A stretch of DNA of 37,243 nt, from the NCBI GenBank assembly GCA_007116635.1, contig SKIB01000101.1, forward strand, positions 1-37,243, written 5' to 3'. The notes below the pieces were generated by a model. It ran no database searches and was not told the origin of the DNA. It saw only the letters and a list, made by a program, of their open reading frames with translations. Positions 25,419-33,937 of this stretch are shown piece by piece. This DNA is from Saccharospirillaceae bacterium (GTDB taxonomy: Bacteria > Pseudomonadota > Gammaproteobacteria > Pseudomonadales > Natronospirillaceae). Every line of letters starts with the position of its first letter. Within the stretch, counting starts at the first letter, position 1. Both the position numbers and the translations under genes were made by a program.

Positions 25419-27461
25419 CTAGAAGGCTTCCCAATCATCGCTGTCTGGCTTAGCGACCTTGGCTGCTTTATTGCTCGAACCAGCCGCAGGGGGATTGCCA
25501 TGGGTCGTTGCCTGGCTGGTGTCTGCTTTGGCTGCAGTGGGCTTAGGCGTGCTGGGCTTGGCTAAGGCATTACTGTTGCTTGGCGCAGCCATTGCCTTGG
25601 CATGGCTGGTTATCGGTCGGGGTTGATGGCTGGTTGCATGCTGCTCAAGGCGAAAGCGAGCGACAAATTCGGCCAGTTGTTGCGCCTGTGTGAGCATGCT
25701 CTCCGCGGCGGCGGCTGCCTGCTCGACTAGGGCGGCATTCTGTTGTGTCATGTCGTCCATCTGGTTAACGGCTGCGCCCACTGCCTCCATGCCCGTGGCT
25801 TGCTCGGCGGAAGCAGCGGCGATCTCGGACATAAAGTCGTTAACCTTCTTGATGGCTTGCACGATCTCTTGAGTGGCTCTTCCCGACTGATTGACCAGCT
25901 CATTGCCATCATTGACCTTGGTCACCGAGGCGTTAATCAGGGCTTTGATATCCTTGGCGGCATTGGCTGAGCGTTGTGCCAGGGTGCGCACCTCTGAGGC
26001 CACCACCGCAAAGCCACGGCCTTGCTCTCCAGCGCGAGCCGCTTCCACCGCAGCATTAAGGGCGAGAATGTTGGTTTGGAAGGCGATGCCGTCAATGACG
26101 CCAATGATGTCGGCAATTTTTGCCGACGACTCATTAATTTCAGACATGGTGTTGACCACCCTTTGAATCAGCACCCCGCCATCGGTGGCGGCCTGTGCTG
26201 CCTGAGACGCCAGTGTATTGGCCTGGCTGGCGTTGTCGGCGTTCTGTTTAACCGTACTGGTTAATTCCTCGACGCTGGAGGCGGTTTCTTCCAGGCTGGC
26301 TGCCTGCTGCTCGGTACGGCTGGACAGGTCAGTGTTGCCCTGCGAGATTTCACTGGCGGCGGTGTTGATGGTGTCGGCCGCTGAGCGAATTTCACCCAGC
26401 ATTTCGGCCAGATAATCCGCCGTTTGATTACAGCCATCTTTTAGAGCGCCAAAGCTGCCTTCGTAGTCAGTCGTGACTCGTTTGGTAAGGTCGGCTCTAG
26501 AAATGGCCTGTAGCACTGAGCCGATGTCGTTCACTCCCTGCTCTGTGGTCTCCATTAGTTGATTAAGGCCATTGGTCAGATTCAAGAAGAAGTCGGTTTT
26601 GCCTTCGGCATCCAAACGAATGCTAAAGTCACCCTTGCTGGCGCCAGAGATGGCAAAGTTAATGTCTTGCTCGGCGCGCAGTTCGTCGGTACGGTCCAGC
26701 CATTCCACCACGGTGCCAATGCGCTCGTTGTTGCTGTTGATTACTGGGGTGGCGGTTAAGCGGAAGGTGCGGCCACCTATATTGATATTGGTGATGTGTG
26801 GCTTGCTGAGTTGCTTGATCATCTGTTGCTGATGCGCAGGATTACGATGAAAGATGTCCATGTTCTTATGCAGAATCTTGTCAGCATCAAAGTCGGGGAA
26901 CTGCTGGCGAATGGCGGTCTGCGCATGGCGCAGCATGGCGATCACGGCTTTGTTGGTGTAGATGATGTTGTTGTCTTGGTCGGCGATCATGACGCAGGTT
27001 TTGATGTTATCCAAGGCATCACGGATGCGCAGATTCTCATTATGAATGCTGCGTTCTTCTTGGCGGCGAGCCAGTTCTTCGGTCATGTCCTTCCATTCCA
27101 CCACCGTACCAATGCGCCGACCAAAGCGGCCAAATACTGGGGTGGCAATGAGGTCAAAGGTTAGCTTGCCCACGCGGATCTTGGTGTTATAGGCCGAGCT
27201 GAGTTCGCCAACGATCTTACGCTGATGGCTGGGCTGCTTATGGAAGATGTCGATGTTGGTGCCAATCAGGCTGTCGACATTAAACTGCGGCAAGTGCTGC
27301 TGGATCTCGCTCTGGTTGATGCGCAGCATGGTCAACAGTGATTGATTGATGTAAGTGATGCGCATTTGGCGGTTGGCCATCATCACATTGGCCTGGCACA
27401 CATCCAAGGCGGCTTTAAGCGCCGAGGCTGAGGTGCCACCCAGGTTAAACAAACTTAGCAT
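25419..27461 (-). CDS. soluble methyl-accepting chemotaxis protein, PAS-PAS-HAMP-MA
   Basis: The protein is 680 aa. There is no signal or transmembrane helix, so it is a cytoplasmic receptor. Two closely similar PAS domains (about 15-130 and 150-260) each contain D-I-F-H-K/R-x-P and end in GTVVEW. A HAMP-like segment (about 265-370) is followed by the MA signalling helices (about 380-600). The conserved hairpin tip ([22 protein letters not shown], around 455-480) would bind CheA/CheW. The C-terminus is a low-complexity Ala/Pro/Lys/Ser linker ending in D-W-E-A-F, a CheR/CheB docking pentapeptide type (compare N-W-E-T-F). The gene lies 19 bp after the BLUF gene and 11 bp before cheD. Confidence 0.94.
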   Translation of the reverse strand: MLSLFNLGGTSASALKAALDVCQANVMMANRQMRITYINQSLLTMLRINQSEIQQHLPQFNVDSLIGTNIDIFHKQPSHQRKIVGELSSAYNTKIRVGKLTFDLIATPVFGRFGRRIGTVVEWKDMTEELARRQEERSIHNENLRIRDALDNIKTCVMIADQDNNIIYTNKAVIAMLRHAQTAIRQQFPDFDADKILHKNMDIFHRNPAHQQQMIKQLSKPHITNINIGGRTFRLTATPVINSNNERIGTVVEWLDRTDELRAEQDINFAISGASKGDFSIRLDAEGKTDFFLNLTNGLNQLMETTEQGVNDIGSVLQAISRADLTKRVTTDYEGSFGALKDGCNQTADYLAEMLGEIRSAADTINTAASEISQGNTDLSSRTEQQAASLEETASSVEELTSTVKQNADNASQANTLASQAAQAATDGGVLIQRVVNTMSEINESSAKIADIIGVIDGIAFQTNILALNAAVEAARAGEQGRGFAVVASEVRTLAQRSANAAKDIKALINASVTKVNDGNELVNQSGRATQEIVQAIKKVNDFMSEIAAASAEQATGMEAVGAAVNQMDDMTQQNAALVEQAAAAAESMLTQAQQLAEFVARFRLEQHATSHQPRPITSHAKAMAAPSNSNALAKPSTPKPTAAKADTSQATTHGNPPAAGSSNKAAKVAKPDSDDWEAF

Positions 27462-27480
27462 AAGCAGTGCCTCTCTCAGA

Positions 27481-27924
27481 TCAGTAAGGTAAAACCTGCG
27501 ATTGCATCAGGCCTTGACGCACCGCAAAGTTGAACAGGGCTTCTTTGCCTGGCGAAGCTTCGGCATTGAATTCGGAGTAGATCCATTGGCTGCTGTCGTT
27601 GAAGCCTTCGGCCTCAGGCAGTTTATTGGCACTGAATTTAAAGGCCATGCCCCAGCTAGGGAACAGCTTTTGGTTAACCGACATCTCAAGCAGTACCACC
27701 AGACTATGATGGCGGTTGTCGCGTTCAATACGCTTATACAGCGCCTTGACTCTGGACTCTTCGCCCTCTAGCAATTGCACGAACTTGCCATCGCCATAGA
27801 TCATGCAGCCGGTAATGTCCTGGGTGCGATTGAATTGATTTGCCTTGGTCAACAGCTCAATCAACTGCTGTTCATTGAAAGGGTATTTGGCTTGGCTGTA
27901 ATAGACCAATTGATATTGCAACAT
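27481..27924 (-). CDS. BLUF-domain blue-light photoreceptor
   Basis: The protein is 147 aa from ATG 27924 (SD GAGGT). A single BLUF domain (about 1-95) binds FAD. The residues known to drive BLUF photochemistry sit at the classical positions: Tyr8, Asn32, Gln50 (K-F-V-Q-L-L-E-G), Trp91 and Met93 (P-S-W-G-M-A-F). A 52-aa C-terminal extension (96-147), probably helical, has no output domain. Blue light should switch the Gln50 hydrogen-bonding network; the signal must pass to a partner protein. Upstream is the REC-PP2C gene (72 bp gap), downstream the PAS-PAS MCP (19 bp gap). The longest frame from 27990 is rejected because its start has no SD. Confidence 0.93.
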   Translation of the reverse strand: MLQYQLVYYSQAKYPFNEQQLIELLTKANQFNRTQDITGCMIYGDGKFVQLLEGEESRVKALYKRIERDNRHHSLVVLLEMSVNQKLFPSWGMAFKFSANKLPEAEGFNDSSQWIYSEFNAEASPGKEALFNFAVRQGLMQSQVLPY

Positions 27925-27996
27925 AGATACCTCATGCCCTTGGCATTGGTGGTGAGTTAGGCGGCTGCTGGTGGCTGGCCAGTTTGGCAATCATGG

Positions 27997-29676
27997 CTAG
28001 TACTCCCGCAGTTGCACGACGAACTGATTACCAGGGGGCACTATGTCCACCTGATCGGCCAATTTATGCAGCAGTTTGAGGCCGCGGCCATGCTCCACTG
28101 TGTCAGGCTGATCCGCAGTGCCACTGGCGCTCACTTGAAAGCCAGGGCCGCTGTCACGGATGCTCAGCTTGATGCTTTTGTCTTGCTGACACCAAAGCAG
28201 TTCAAGTTGAATCCAGTCTTGCTCACTGAGCTTGGCCAGGCCTTGCTCTTTGCGTTGGTAATAATGGAAAAAGCCCTCTTCTTGGTGCTTGATTTGGCTG
28301 TCCAAACGCAGCACCCCATGCTCAAGAGCATTGAGATACATCTCGGTGGCCAGCACAAAAACCCGTTGCACCAGATTGATGGGGAGTTGTTGCTGGCTTA
28401 GCAGCTGAGCGATCTGCCCTGGAACATCGCTGCCTGCCAGAGCTTGGCCACGAATGTCCAATTGATACTTGATTTGGCTGTGCTGTTGGATGCCTACCTG
28501 AAGGTCTGCTGTTTGTGGCCAGTGCTGTAAATCGACGCAACATAGCGAGATGTCGTCTTCTGGGTCTGTTAGTAGCGCATTGAGTTGGCCCATTAATTCA
28601 TGGCTCGGTGATTGCGCTAGGGCGATGATGTCTGCTTCCTGCAGCAGTTGGCCTGCTAGGGTCGGGGTCTCGGTTAGCCCATCGCTGTGGACAATGATTT
28701 GGCTAAAATCTGGCAGTGCCAGAGTCACGGGTAGGGCTTCAAATTCCTGCTCGTCGAGAATGCCAAGCGCCATGTGGGTGGAACGAACCCGTTCTTTGAC
28801 CCTGCCCTGAGCGTCAAGCAACAGCACCTGAGGCATGCAACCATTCCAGACCTCTAGGGTCTGGGCGCTTGGGTTAATTCGCAGCAGCACACTGGCGACG
28901 AATCGATCCTCTGGCAGCAGTTCGTTCAGTCTTTTATTCAGCTCAAAGGCGATGTTAGCCAGTGGCAGAGCCTTGGCTGCCATTTGCGGGAAGAGCTGCA
29001 ACATGGGCATCAAGGAGACGGCCGCAGCCAAACCATGGCCGGTGGCGTCGGCAAAAAACAAATACAGGCTACCGTCCATGCCCTGACATTGGATGATGCA
29101 GTCACCACTGAAAGCCGAGGAGGGGCGTACACAAGCCAAGACCTGAGGCTGGGGTTGATTGAGTTTCTCCAGCATGACATCGAACAGATGCCGAGCCAAA
29201 TGTTGTTGTTGCTGTTCGTGTTGCTTCCAATTGCTCAGAGCCAAACTTTGTTCTAGGGTTAATTGTTCTAGGCGTGAGCGCTGCACCATGGCTTGGATTT
29301 TTTGCCACAACAGGTCCATGTTGACGGGTTTGATGACATAGTCGTTAATGCCGGCCTTAAAGGCCTGTAAAAAAAAGTCGGCATCGTCCGTGGCGCTGGC
29401 CATGAGAATGGCAGCAAAGGGAAAGCGGCTTTTGATGCTGTTGACCAGAGTCAGGCCCTGACCATCGGTAAGCTGATTGTCCAAAATGGCCAGATCAATG
29501 GTGGCAGGCTGTTGCGTTAAGAGTTCACGGCAGTCTTGCAATGAGCTGCAGCAAAGCACCTCACATTCCTTGCTCTCCAAGAACAGTTGGTAGTACTGCA
29601 AAAACAGCAGGTCATCTTCAACCACCAGAATTCGCGTCGCGCGATTCCTAGCCTGCTCAACATCAGCGCCATTCAT
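27997..29676 (-). CDS. REC-PP2C-HATPase switch protein, HsbR-like
   Basis: The protein is 559 aa. The N-terminal receiver domain (about 15-130, phospho-Asp66 in ILDNQL) is followed by a coiled linker. Next is a PP2C/SpoIIE-type Ser phosphatase domain (about 170-390), with SGDCII and ADATGHG providing the metal-binding Asp residues. The C-terminal HATPase_c (RsbW-like anti-sigma kinase) domain (about 400-559) has NALEHG, IRDSGPGF and GRGLKLL. This order matches Pseudomonas HsbR, which phosphorylates and dephosphorylates a STAS protein (HsbA). The start overlaps the STAS stop by one base (TAATG). Phosphorylation of Asp66 would switch kinase versus phosphatase output. Confidence 0.93.
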   Translation of the reverse strand: MNGADVEQARNRATRILVVEDDLLFLQYYQLFLESKECEVLCCSSLQDCRELLTQQPATIDLAILDNQLTDGQGLTLVNSIKSRFPFAAILMASATDDADFFLQAFKAGINDYVIKPVNMDLLWQKIQAMVQRSRLEQLTLEQSLALSNWKQHEQQQQHLARHLFDVMLEKLNQPQPQVLACVRPSSAFSGDCIIQCQGMDGSLYLFFADATGHGLAAAVSLMPMLQLFPQMAAKALPLANIAFELNKRLNELLPEDRFVASVLLRINPSAQTLEVWNGCMPQVLLLDAQGRVKERVRSTHMALGILDEQEFEALPVTLALPDFSQIIVHSDGLTETPTLAGQLLQEADIIALAQSPSHELMGQLNALLTDPEDDISLCCVDLQHWPQTADLQVGIQQHSQIKYQLDIRGQALAGSDVPGQIAQLLSQQQLPINLVQRVFVLATEMYLNALEHGVLRLDSQIKHQEEGFFHYYQRKEQGLAKLSEQDWIQLELLWCQQDKSIKLSIRDSGPGFQVSASGTADQPDTVEHGRGLKLLHKLADQVDIVPPGNQFVVQLREY

Positions 29677-29963
29677 TAGCGGAACTCATACAGCTTGTTG
29701 AGGTTGGCCATTTCAAGGATTTCCTTGGCCGTATTCTGGGCACCCTGGATGATCAGGGTTTTATTGCCCTGGCCTTTGTTCTTCTTGGCCAGCAGCACCA
29801 GCATGCCCAGGGCTGAGCTGTCCAGATATTGAACCTGGGAAAAGTCCAGCTCCACCGACTGGCAGGCCTGGTCATTGAGTAGGCTGTTGCACTCCTGGCT
29901 GAAGGTTTGGTGATAATTGAAGTCAAAGCGATTGGGTAAGCGGACTTTGATGGCGTGTGACAT
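29676..29963 (-). CDS. STAS-domain anti-sigma-factor antagonist, HsbA-like
   Basis: The protein is 95 aa, a single STAS domain. The phosphorylation loop is YLDSSALGML, with candidate phospho-Ser49 or Ser50. It should be the substrate of the next gene's phosphatase and kinase domains. In the Pseudomonas HsbR/HsbA system, the STAS protein controls the anti-sigma factor FlgM and a diguanylate cyclase. The downstream partner is not in this window. It overlaps the HsbR-like gene by one base and starts 18 bp after the MCP stop. Confidence 0.94.
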   Translation of the reverse strand: MSHAIKVRLPNRFDFNYHQTFSQECNSLLNDQACQSVELDFSQVQYLDSSALGMLVLLAKKNKGQGNKTLIIQGAQNTAKEILEMANLNKLYEFR

Positions 29964-29981
29964 GGGGCTACCTCTGGTGGG

Positions 29982-31136
29982 TTAAAACAGGTCGATGTTG
30001 CCAGCCACCACATTGTGGCTGGACACCGGGTTTTTCATTTGCTGGCGATGCTGGCGCATTTCTTCCAACTTTTCGTGCAGATGCTGATTGATGTCGGCGA
30101 TGTTCTGTACCGACAGGCCCAATAGCTGCTGCTGAATGAAGCGAATGGCACTGGCGCTGTATTGCAGGTGTTGGGCATTGATGTCGCCAAATTGCAAGCC
30201 ACGAATGGATTTATAGACCGATTCTTGCAGCACCTCATTGATGCTTTCTAACTGGGCGGCGTATTCTTTGTCTTGTTCACTCTTAGCCACCAGCATACGA
30301 ATGGCGGACTGAACTTCCTGCTTGGAAGCAATGACATAGCTAACATCCTGCGCCGCCACACGGCCAATTTCTTCGGTTAGGGCAACGATTTGCTGGGTGA
30401 TGTTTTGTAGCTGAGCCTGAATGCCTTCACTGAAGCCCGCCGAACGATTGGACAGCGCTCGCACTTCGTCGGCCACCACGGCAAAGCCACGACCGAAGTC
30501 GCCTGCCCGTGCGGCTTCGATGGCAGCGTTAAGGGCCAGCAGGTTGGTTTGCGAGGCAATCTGATCAATGTCTTTCATGGCCTTGGTGATGCTGGGCAGC
30601 GCCTTGTTGATGTTGTCGATCTTTTCCACCAAATCCATGGATGAGGCCGACATGTTGATGGTGGTCTCAACAAAGCGGTCAAGGGTGGTGGCGGTGTTTT
30701 GCGCAAAGTTGTTCATCCACTCCCGATCATGCTCCTCCGACTTTGCCAGTGCCTCATGACCCAGAATTTGCTTCACCAACTGACTTTGTTGATCGCTTAA
30801 CTGACTAAGTTGTTGAAAGGCTTCACTGAGTAGGGTCACGGCATCGGTTTGTGTGGTTTCGATTTGCTGCAGGCTGGTGTGACTTTCGCCCAGCAGGCTG
30901 GCCAGCTCTTGGCTTAGGGGTTCAAGGTTTTGCAGCTGTGATCCGTCACATGGGCTTGGGCCTGTGGCCGTGTTGGCAGCCTTGGCAGTTGAATCATGAT
31001 TATGCTCTTGCCAAACCAGACTGGCCATCAACAGGCCAAGGGCTAATGCAGTGCCCAGCAGTGGCAAGCCAAGCCACCAAAGCAGGGCGGCCATGAGCGG
31101 AGCAATAATCAAACTGACTAGGCTTAGGGTACGCAA
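29982..31136 (-). CDS. short membrane methyl-accepting chemotaxis protein
   Basis: The protein is 384 aa. Two N-terminal hydrophobic segments (about 5-24 and 26-42) form a hairpin with no periplasmic sensor and no clear HAMP. The signalling domain (about 115-280) has the MA hairpin [25 protein letters not shown] around residues 192-215. The C-terminal segment contains [11 protein letters not shown] (Asp318, Gln322), a D-x3-Q pattern like the phosphatase motif of CheZ. SD AGGAGG precedes the start. It lies 53 bp after the membrane histidine kinase and 18 bp before the STAS gene. It may sense membrane state, or act only as a signalling scaffold. Confidence 0.92.
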   Translation of the reverse strand: MRTLSLVSLIIAPLMAALLWWLGLPLLGTALALGLLMASLVWQEHNHDSTAKAANTATGPSPCDGSQLQNLEPLSQELASLLGESHTSLQQIETTQTDAVTLLSEAFQQLSQLSDQQSQLVKQILGHEALAKSEEHDREWMNNFAQNTATTLDRFVETTINMSASSMDLVEKIDNINKALPSITKAMKDIDQIASQTNLLALNAAIEAARAGDFGRGFAVVADEVRALSNRSAGFSEGIQAQLQNITQQIVALTEEIGRVAAQDVSYVIASKQEVQSAIRMLVAKSEQDKEYAAQLESINEVLQESVYKSIRGLQFGDINAQHLQYSASAIRFIQQQLLGLSVQNIADINQHLHEKLEEMRQHRQQMKNPVSSHNVVAGNIDLF

Positions 31137-31189
31137 AGTCCCCTCCTGAAATGTGAAATCGGTCTAACTTATAGTTAAGCAGCTAGGGT

Positions 31190-33937
31190 TCACTTTTGCT
31201 GAATTTTTTTTAATTTAAGCCAAAATTCGCAGCCCGAGCCTAGGTTGTGATACCCCAGCTCACCGTTCATCAATCGGGCTAGCTCTTGACTGATGGCCAG
31301 TCCAAGCCCGGAGCCTCCTTGCTGTCTGGTGTCGCTGCTGTCGCCCTGGCTAAAGCGTTGGAACAGGCGTTTGGCGAGCTCGTCACTGATGCCTGGGCCT
31401 TGATCCTGCACCCGAAACCAGAGTTCGTGGTTATCTAGGCTGAGGCTGACTGTGATCACTGAGCGCGCAGGAGAGAACTTGATGGCGTTGGACAGTAGGT
31501 TGGCCAAAATTTGCTGCAAACGGTTGCCATCAAGCAGCACCTCTAGCTCGTCTAACTCTGGATCAGGCCTAAACTGCAGCGCAATTTGTTTTTCCAGGGC
31601 ATAGGTCTGGTGTTGCGCCAGTAACTCTTGCAGCAGCTTGGGCAGCGCAACCAGCTCAGGGTTGAGTTCCAGGCGGCCAGCAGCCAGCTTTTCAAAGTCC
31701 AGCAGGTCATTGATCAGGCGCATCATGCGCTGGCTGTTTTGCTGCGCCAAGTGCAGTAGATGCTCACTCATGGTGGATAATTGCTGAGTACCCAGTACTA
31801 GGCCAAGGCCACCCAAAATGGCGGTTAAGGGGGTACGCAGTTCGTGGCTCACGGTGGCCACGAACTGGTTTTTGAGTGTTTCAATGCGTTTGCGCTCACC
31901 GATGTCACGCACTGTGCCCACAAATTGCAACTGCCCTTGGTACTGCACTGGAGCCACTGCCAGCTCCATGGCAAACTGCTCGCCATTGGCACGCAAGCCC
32001 GTGACTTCGCGGCCAATACCAATGACTTTGGCGTTACCGGTGTGCAGGTAGTTCTTGAGGTATTGGTCGTGTTCACTGTGATAGGGCTCAGGCATCAGCA
32101 CATTCACATTCTGCCCAAGCAGCTGTTCGGCCTGGTAGCCAAAGATCTGTTCGGCAGCAGGATTCATGCCTTGGATAAGCCCGTGGCAGTCAATGGTAAT
32201 CACGCCATCGATGATGCTATTGACGATGGCCAACTGGTAGTCTGAGCTTTCGGCTAACCGTTGCTCGGCCAGCTTGAGGCTGGTGATGTCCTGCGCCACC
32301 CCGGCATGGCGTATGGCTTTGCCTTGGTCATCGAACACCGGGAAGGACTGTGCTCGGATCCAGCGTATTTGACCATCGGGCCGTTGGATGCGGTAGCAAT
32401 GGTCAAACCGGTGGCTAATAAGGTAGTGTTCAAAGGCCGCTATGGCTGCGGCTTGGTCGTCGGGATGGATGGTGGCCAAAAAGCTATTTGGGTCCTCGAT
32501 CAGGCTTTGGCAGCTGCGGCCAAAGACCTGTTCATAATTGGGACTGATGTAAATGACTTGCCTGAGGTCACCCGAGCGCAGCCAAAACACATCGTGCGAG
32601 CTTTCGGTGATTTGCCTCAGGAAGAGTTCGCTTTGTTGTAGGGCTTGAGTACTTTTGTTGATCTCGTTTTGTAAATACTCTTGCTCGGCAAACAGGTTCT
32701 CAAATCGCTTTGCCAGTTTCTGCTGCATGCTGCCCAGATTCTGTTGCAGTTGCTGGTACTCTTGTATGCCACTTTCAATCCTGAACTCTGGTATGTGATC
32801 TGCTGTTGTGGCATTGGCCAATGCTAGGCTGGCGTGGCTGAGTTGCTTTAAGGGCTTGCTCAGGAGGTGACTGAGCAGCCAGCTGAGCAGTAAAGACAGC
32901 GCGGCCATGATCAGCAAAATGGCCATTAATTTGGTGCGACTAGTACTTAGGTAATCGGTCAAGGGCATGGCTGAATGTTCTGCGTGCAACACCAAAGGCG
33001 GGGCGTTTTGGTTTAATTCCAGTTGTTGCCAGAAATAGCCCTGTTGCCAGCGCTGCATTGCGGCCCCTTGGCAGGGTAGCCAGAGTTGCATCTTGGCACG
33101 GATGCTTTGACCGCAATCGCTGGCTTCTAGTGCTTGTACAGCTTTTAGGCTTACCAGCACTTCGGTTTGTTCGTTAAGGATGGCCAGATTAAAGCCAGGC
33201 CTGGCAACCAACGCAAGGGATTCGATGGTTATAGGGGATGAAGCTTGACGCTGAATTAGCGCGGCCAGTTGTTCCAGTTGCCAGTCTAGTTGTTGAGCAA
33301 TGCTGAGCTGGCGATGGTCGATCATGCGCTGGGCTTGAGCCACCAGCAGATAGCTGCCTTGTAGTAATAACAGAGAAAAGACGCTGTAGAACAACACCTC
33401 TTGCAAGCGACAGCCAGGGAGCGCAAATACCCTTGCCCAAGGCAGTTGCCTAAAGAGTGCCAGCGCCAGCCAAGCCAGTGTGATGTTGAGCAAGGCATTG
33501 AAGGGTTGTTTGAAGGCAATGCCTAGCGTGGCCGGCCAGCCCAGACCCAAGGGCCAATGATAAAGGATCAGCACCATGGGGACGCCTAACAACAGCCAAT
33601 ACCAGCAGTCAATCAGCAGGATGTTACGCTGGCCTCGGCGGTGAAAGTAGCTTAAGAAGGCGGCTTCCAGTAAAAAAATCACCATGGCATAGCCATGCCC
33701 CCAGAGCAGCAGGGTGTAGGCCGTGCTGACAAGCGCGACCAGCATGGCCGACCGCCAGCCGAGCAGCAATAGGGCAATGACCACAAAGCTGCTGCCAAAG
33801 ATCAGGTCGACACCGAAATAGAGCGGCAGATGCCAGTGGTTAGCCAGCAGAGCCGCTAAGCTGAGCATCACAGTGATCAGCCCCTGCCGGGCGGGGCTGA
33901 GTGTATCCATGTTCATCGTGCGGCTAGTCTGGTTCAT
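31190..33937 (-). CDS. membrane histidine kinase, multi-TM/HAMP/PAS/PAS/HisKA/HATPase
   Basis: The protein is 915 aa from ATG 33937 (SD AGGA). About six transmembrane helices (residues 15-170) form an integral sensor module. Another TM near 185-205, a periplasmic loop, and a TM near 335-358 lead into a HAMP-like linker (about 360-420). PAS1 (about 440-550), PAS2 (about 560-683) and the HisKA domain follow, with phospho-His698 (SHELRTPL). The HATPase_c has NLLSNAIKFS, DQGPGIS and GSGLGLAIS. There is no receiver domain. The longer frame would start with GTG at 33982. The ATG overlaps the upstream kinase gene by 14 bp. The stimulus is unknown; the catalytic core is closely related to the two upstream kinases. 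Confidence 0.92.
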   Translation of the reverse strand: MNQTSRTMNMDTLSPARQGLITVMLSLAALLANHWHLPLYFGVDLIFGSSFVVIALLLLGWRSAMLVALVSTAYTLLLWGHGYAMVIFLLEAAFLSYFHRRGQRNILLIDCWYWLLLGVPMVLILYHWPLGLGWPATLGIAFKQPFNALLNITLAWLALALFRQLPWARVFALPGCRLQEVLFYSVFSLLLLQGSYLLVAQAQRMIDHRQLSIAQQLDWQLEQLAALIQRQASSPITIESLALVARPGFNLAILNEQTEVLVSLKAVQALEASDCGQSIRAKMQLWLPCQGAAMQRWQQGYFWQQLELNQNAPPLVLHAEHSAMPLTDYLSTSRTKLMAILLIMAALSLLLSWLLSHLLSKPLKQLSHASLALANATTADHIPEFRIESGIQEYQQLQQNLGSMQQKLAKRFENLFAEQEYLQNEINKSTQALQQSELFLRQITESSHDVFWLRSGDLRQVIYISPNYEQVFGRSCQSLIEDPNSFLATIHPDDQAAAIAAFEHYLISHRFDHCYRIQRPDGQIRWIRAQSFPVFDDQGKAIRHAGVAQDITSLKLAEQRLAESSDYQLAIVNSIIDGVITIDCHGLIQGMNPAAEQIFGYQAEQLLGQNVNVLMPEPYHSEHDQYLKNYLHTGNAKVIGIGREVTGLRANGEQFAMELAVAPVQYQGQLQFVGTVRDIGERKRIETLKNQFVATVSHELRTPLTAILGGLGLVLGTQQLSTMSEHLLHLAQQNSQRMMRLINDLLDFEKLAAGRLELNPELVALPKLLQELLAQHQTYALEKQIALQFRPDPELDELEVLLDGNRLQQILANLLSNAIKFSPARSVITVSLSLDNHELWFRVQDQGPGISDELAKRLFQRFSQGDSSDTRQQGGSGLGLAISQELARLMNGELGYHNLGSGCEFWLKLKKIQQK

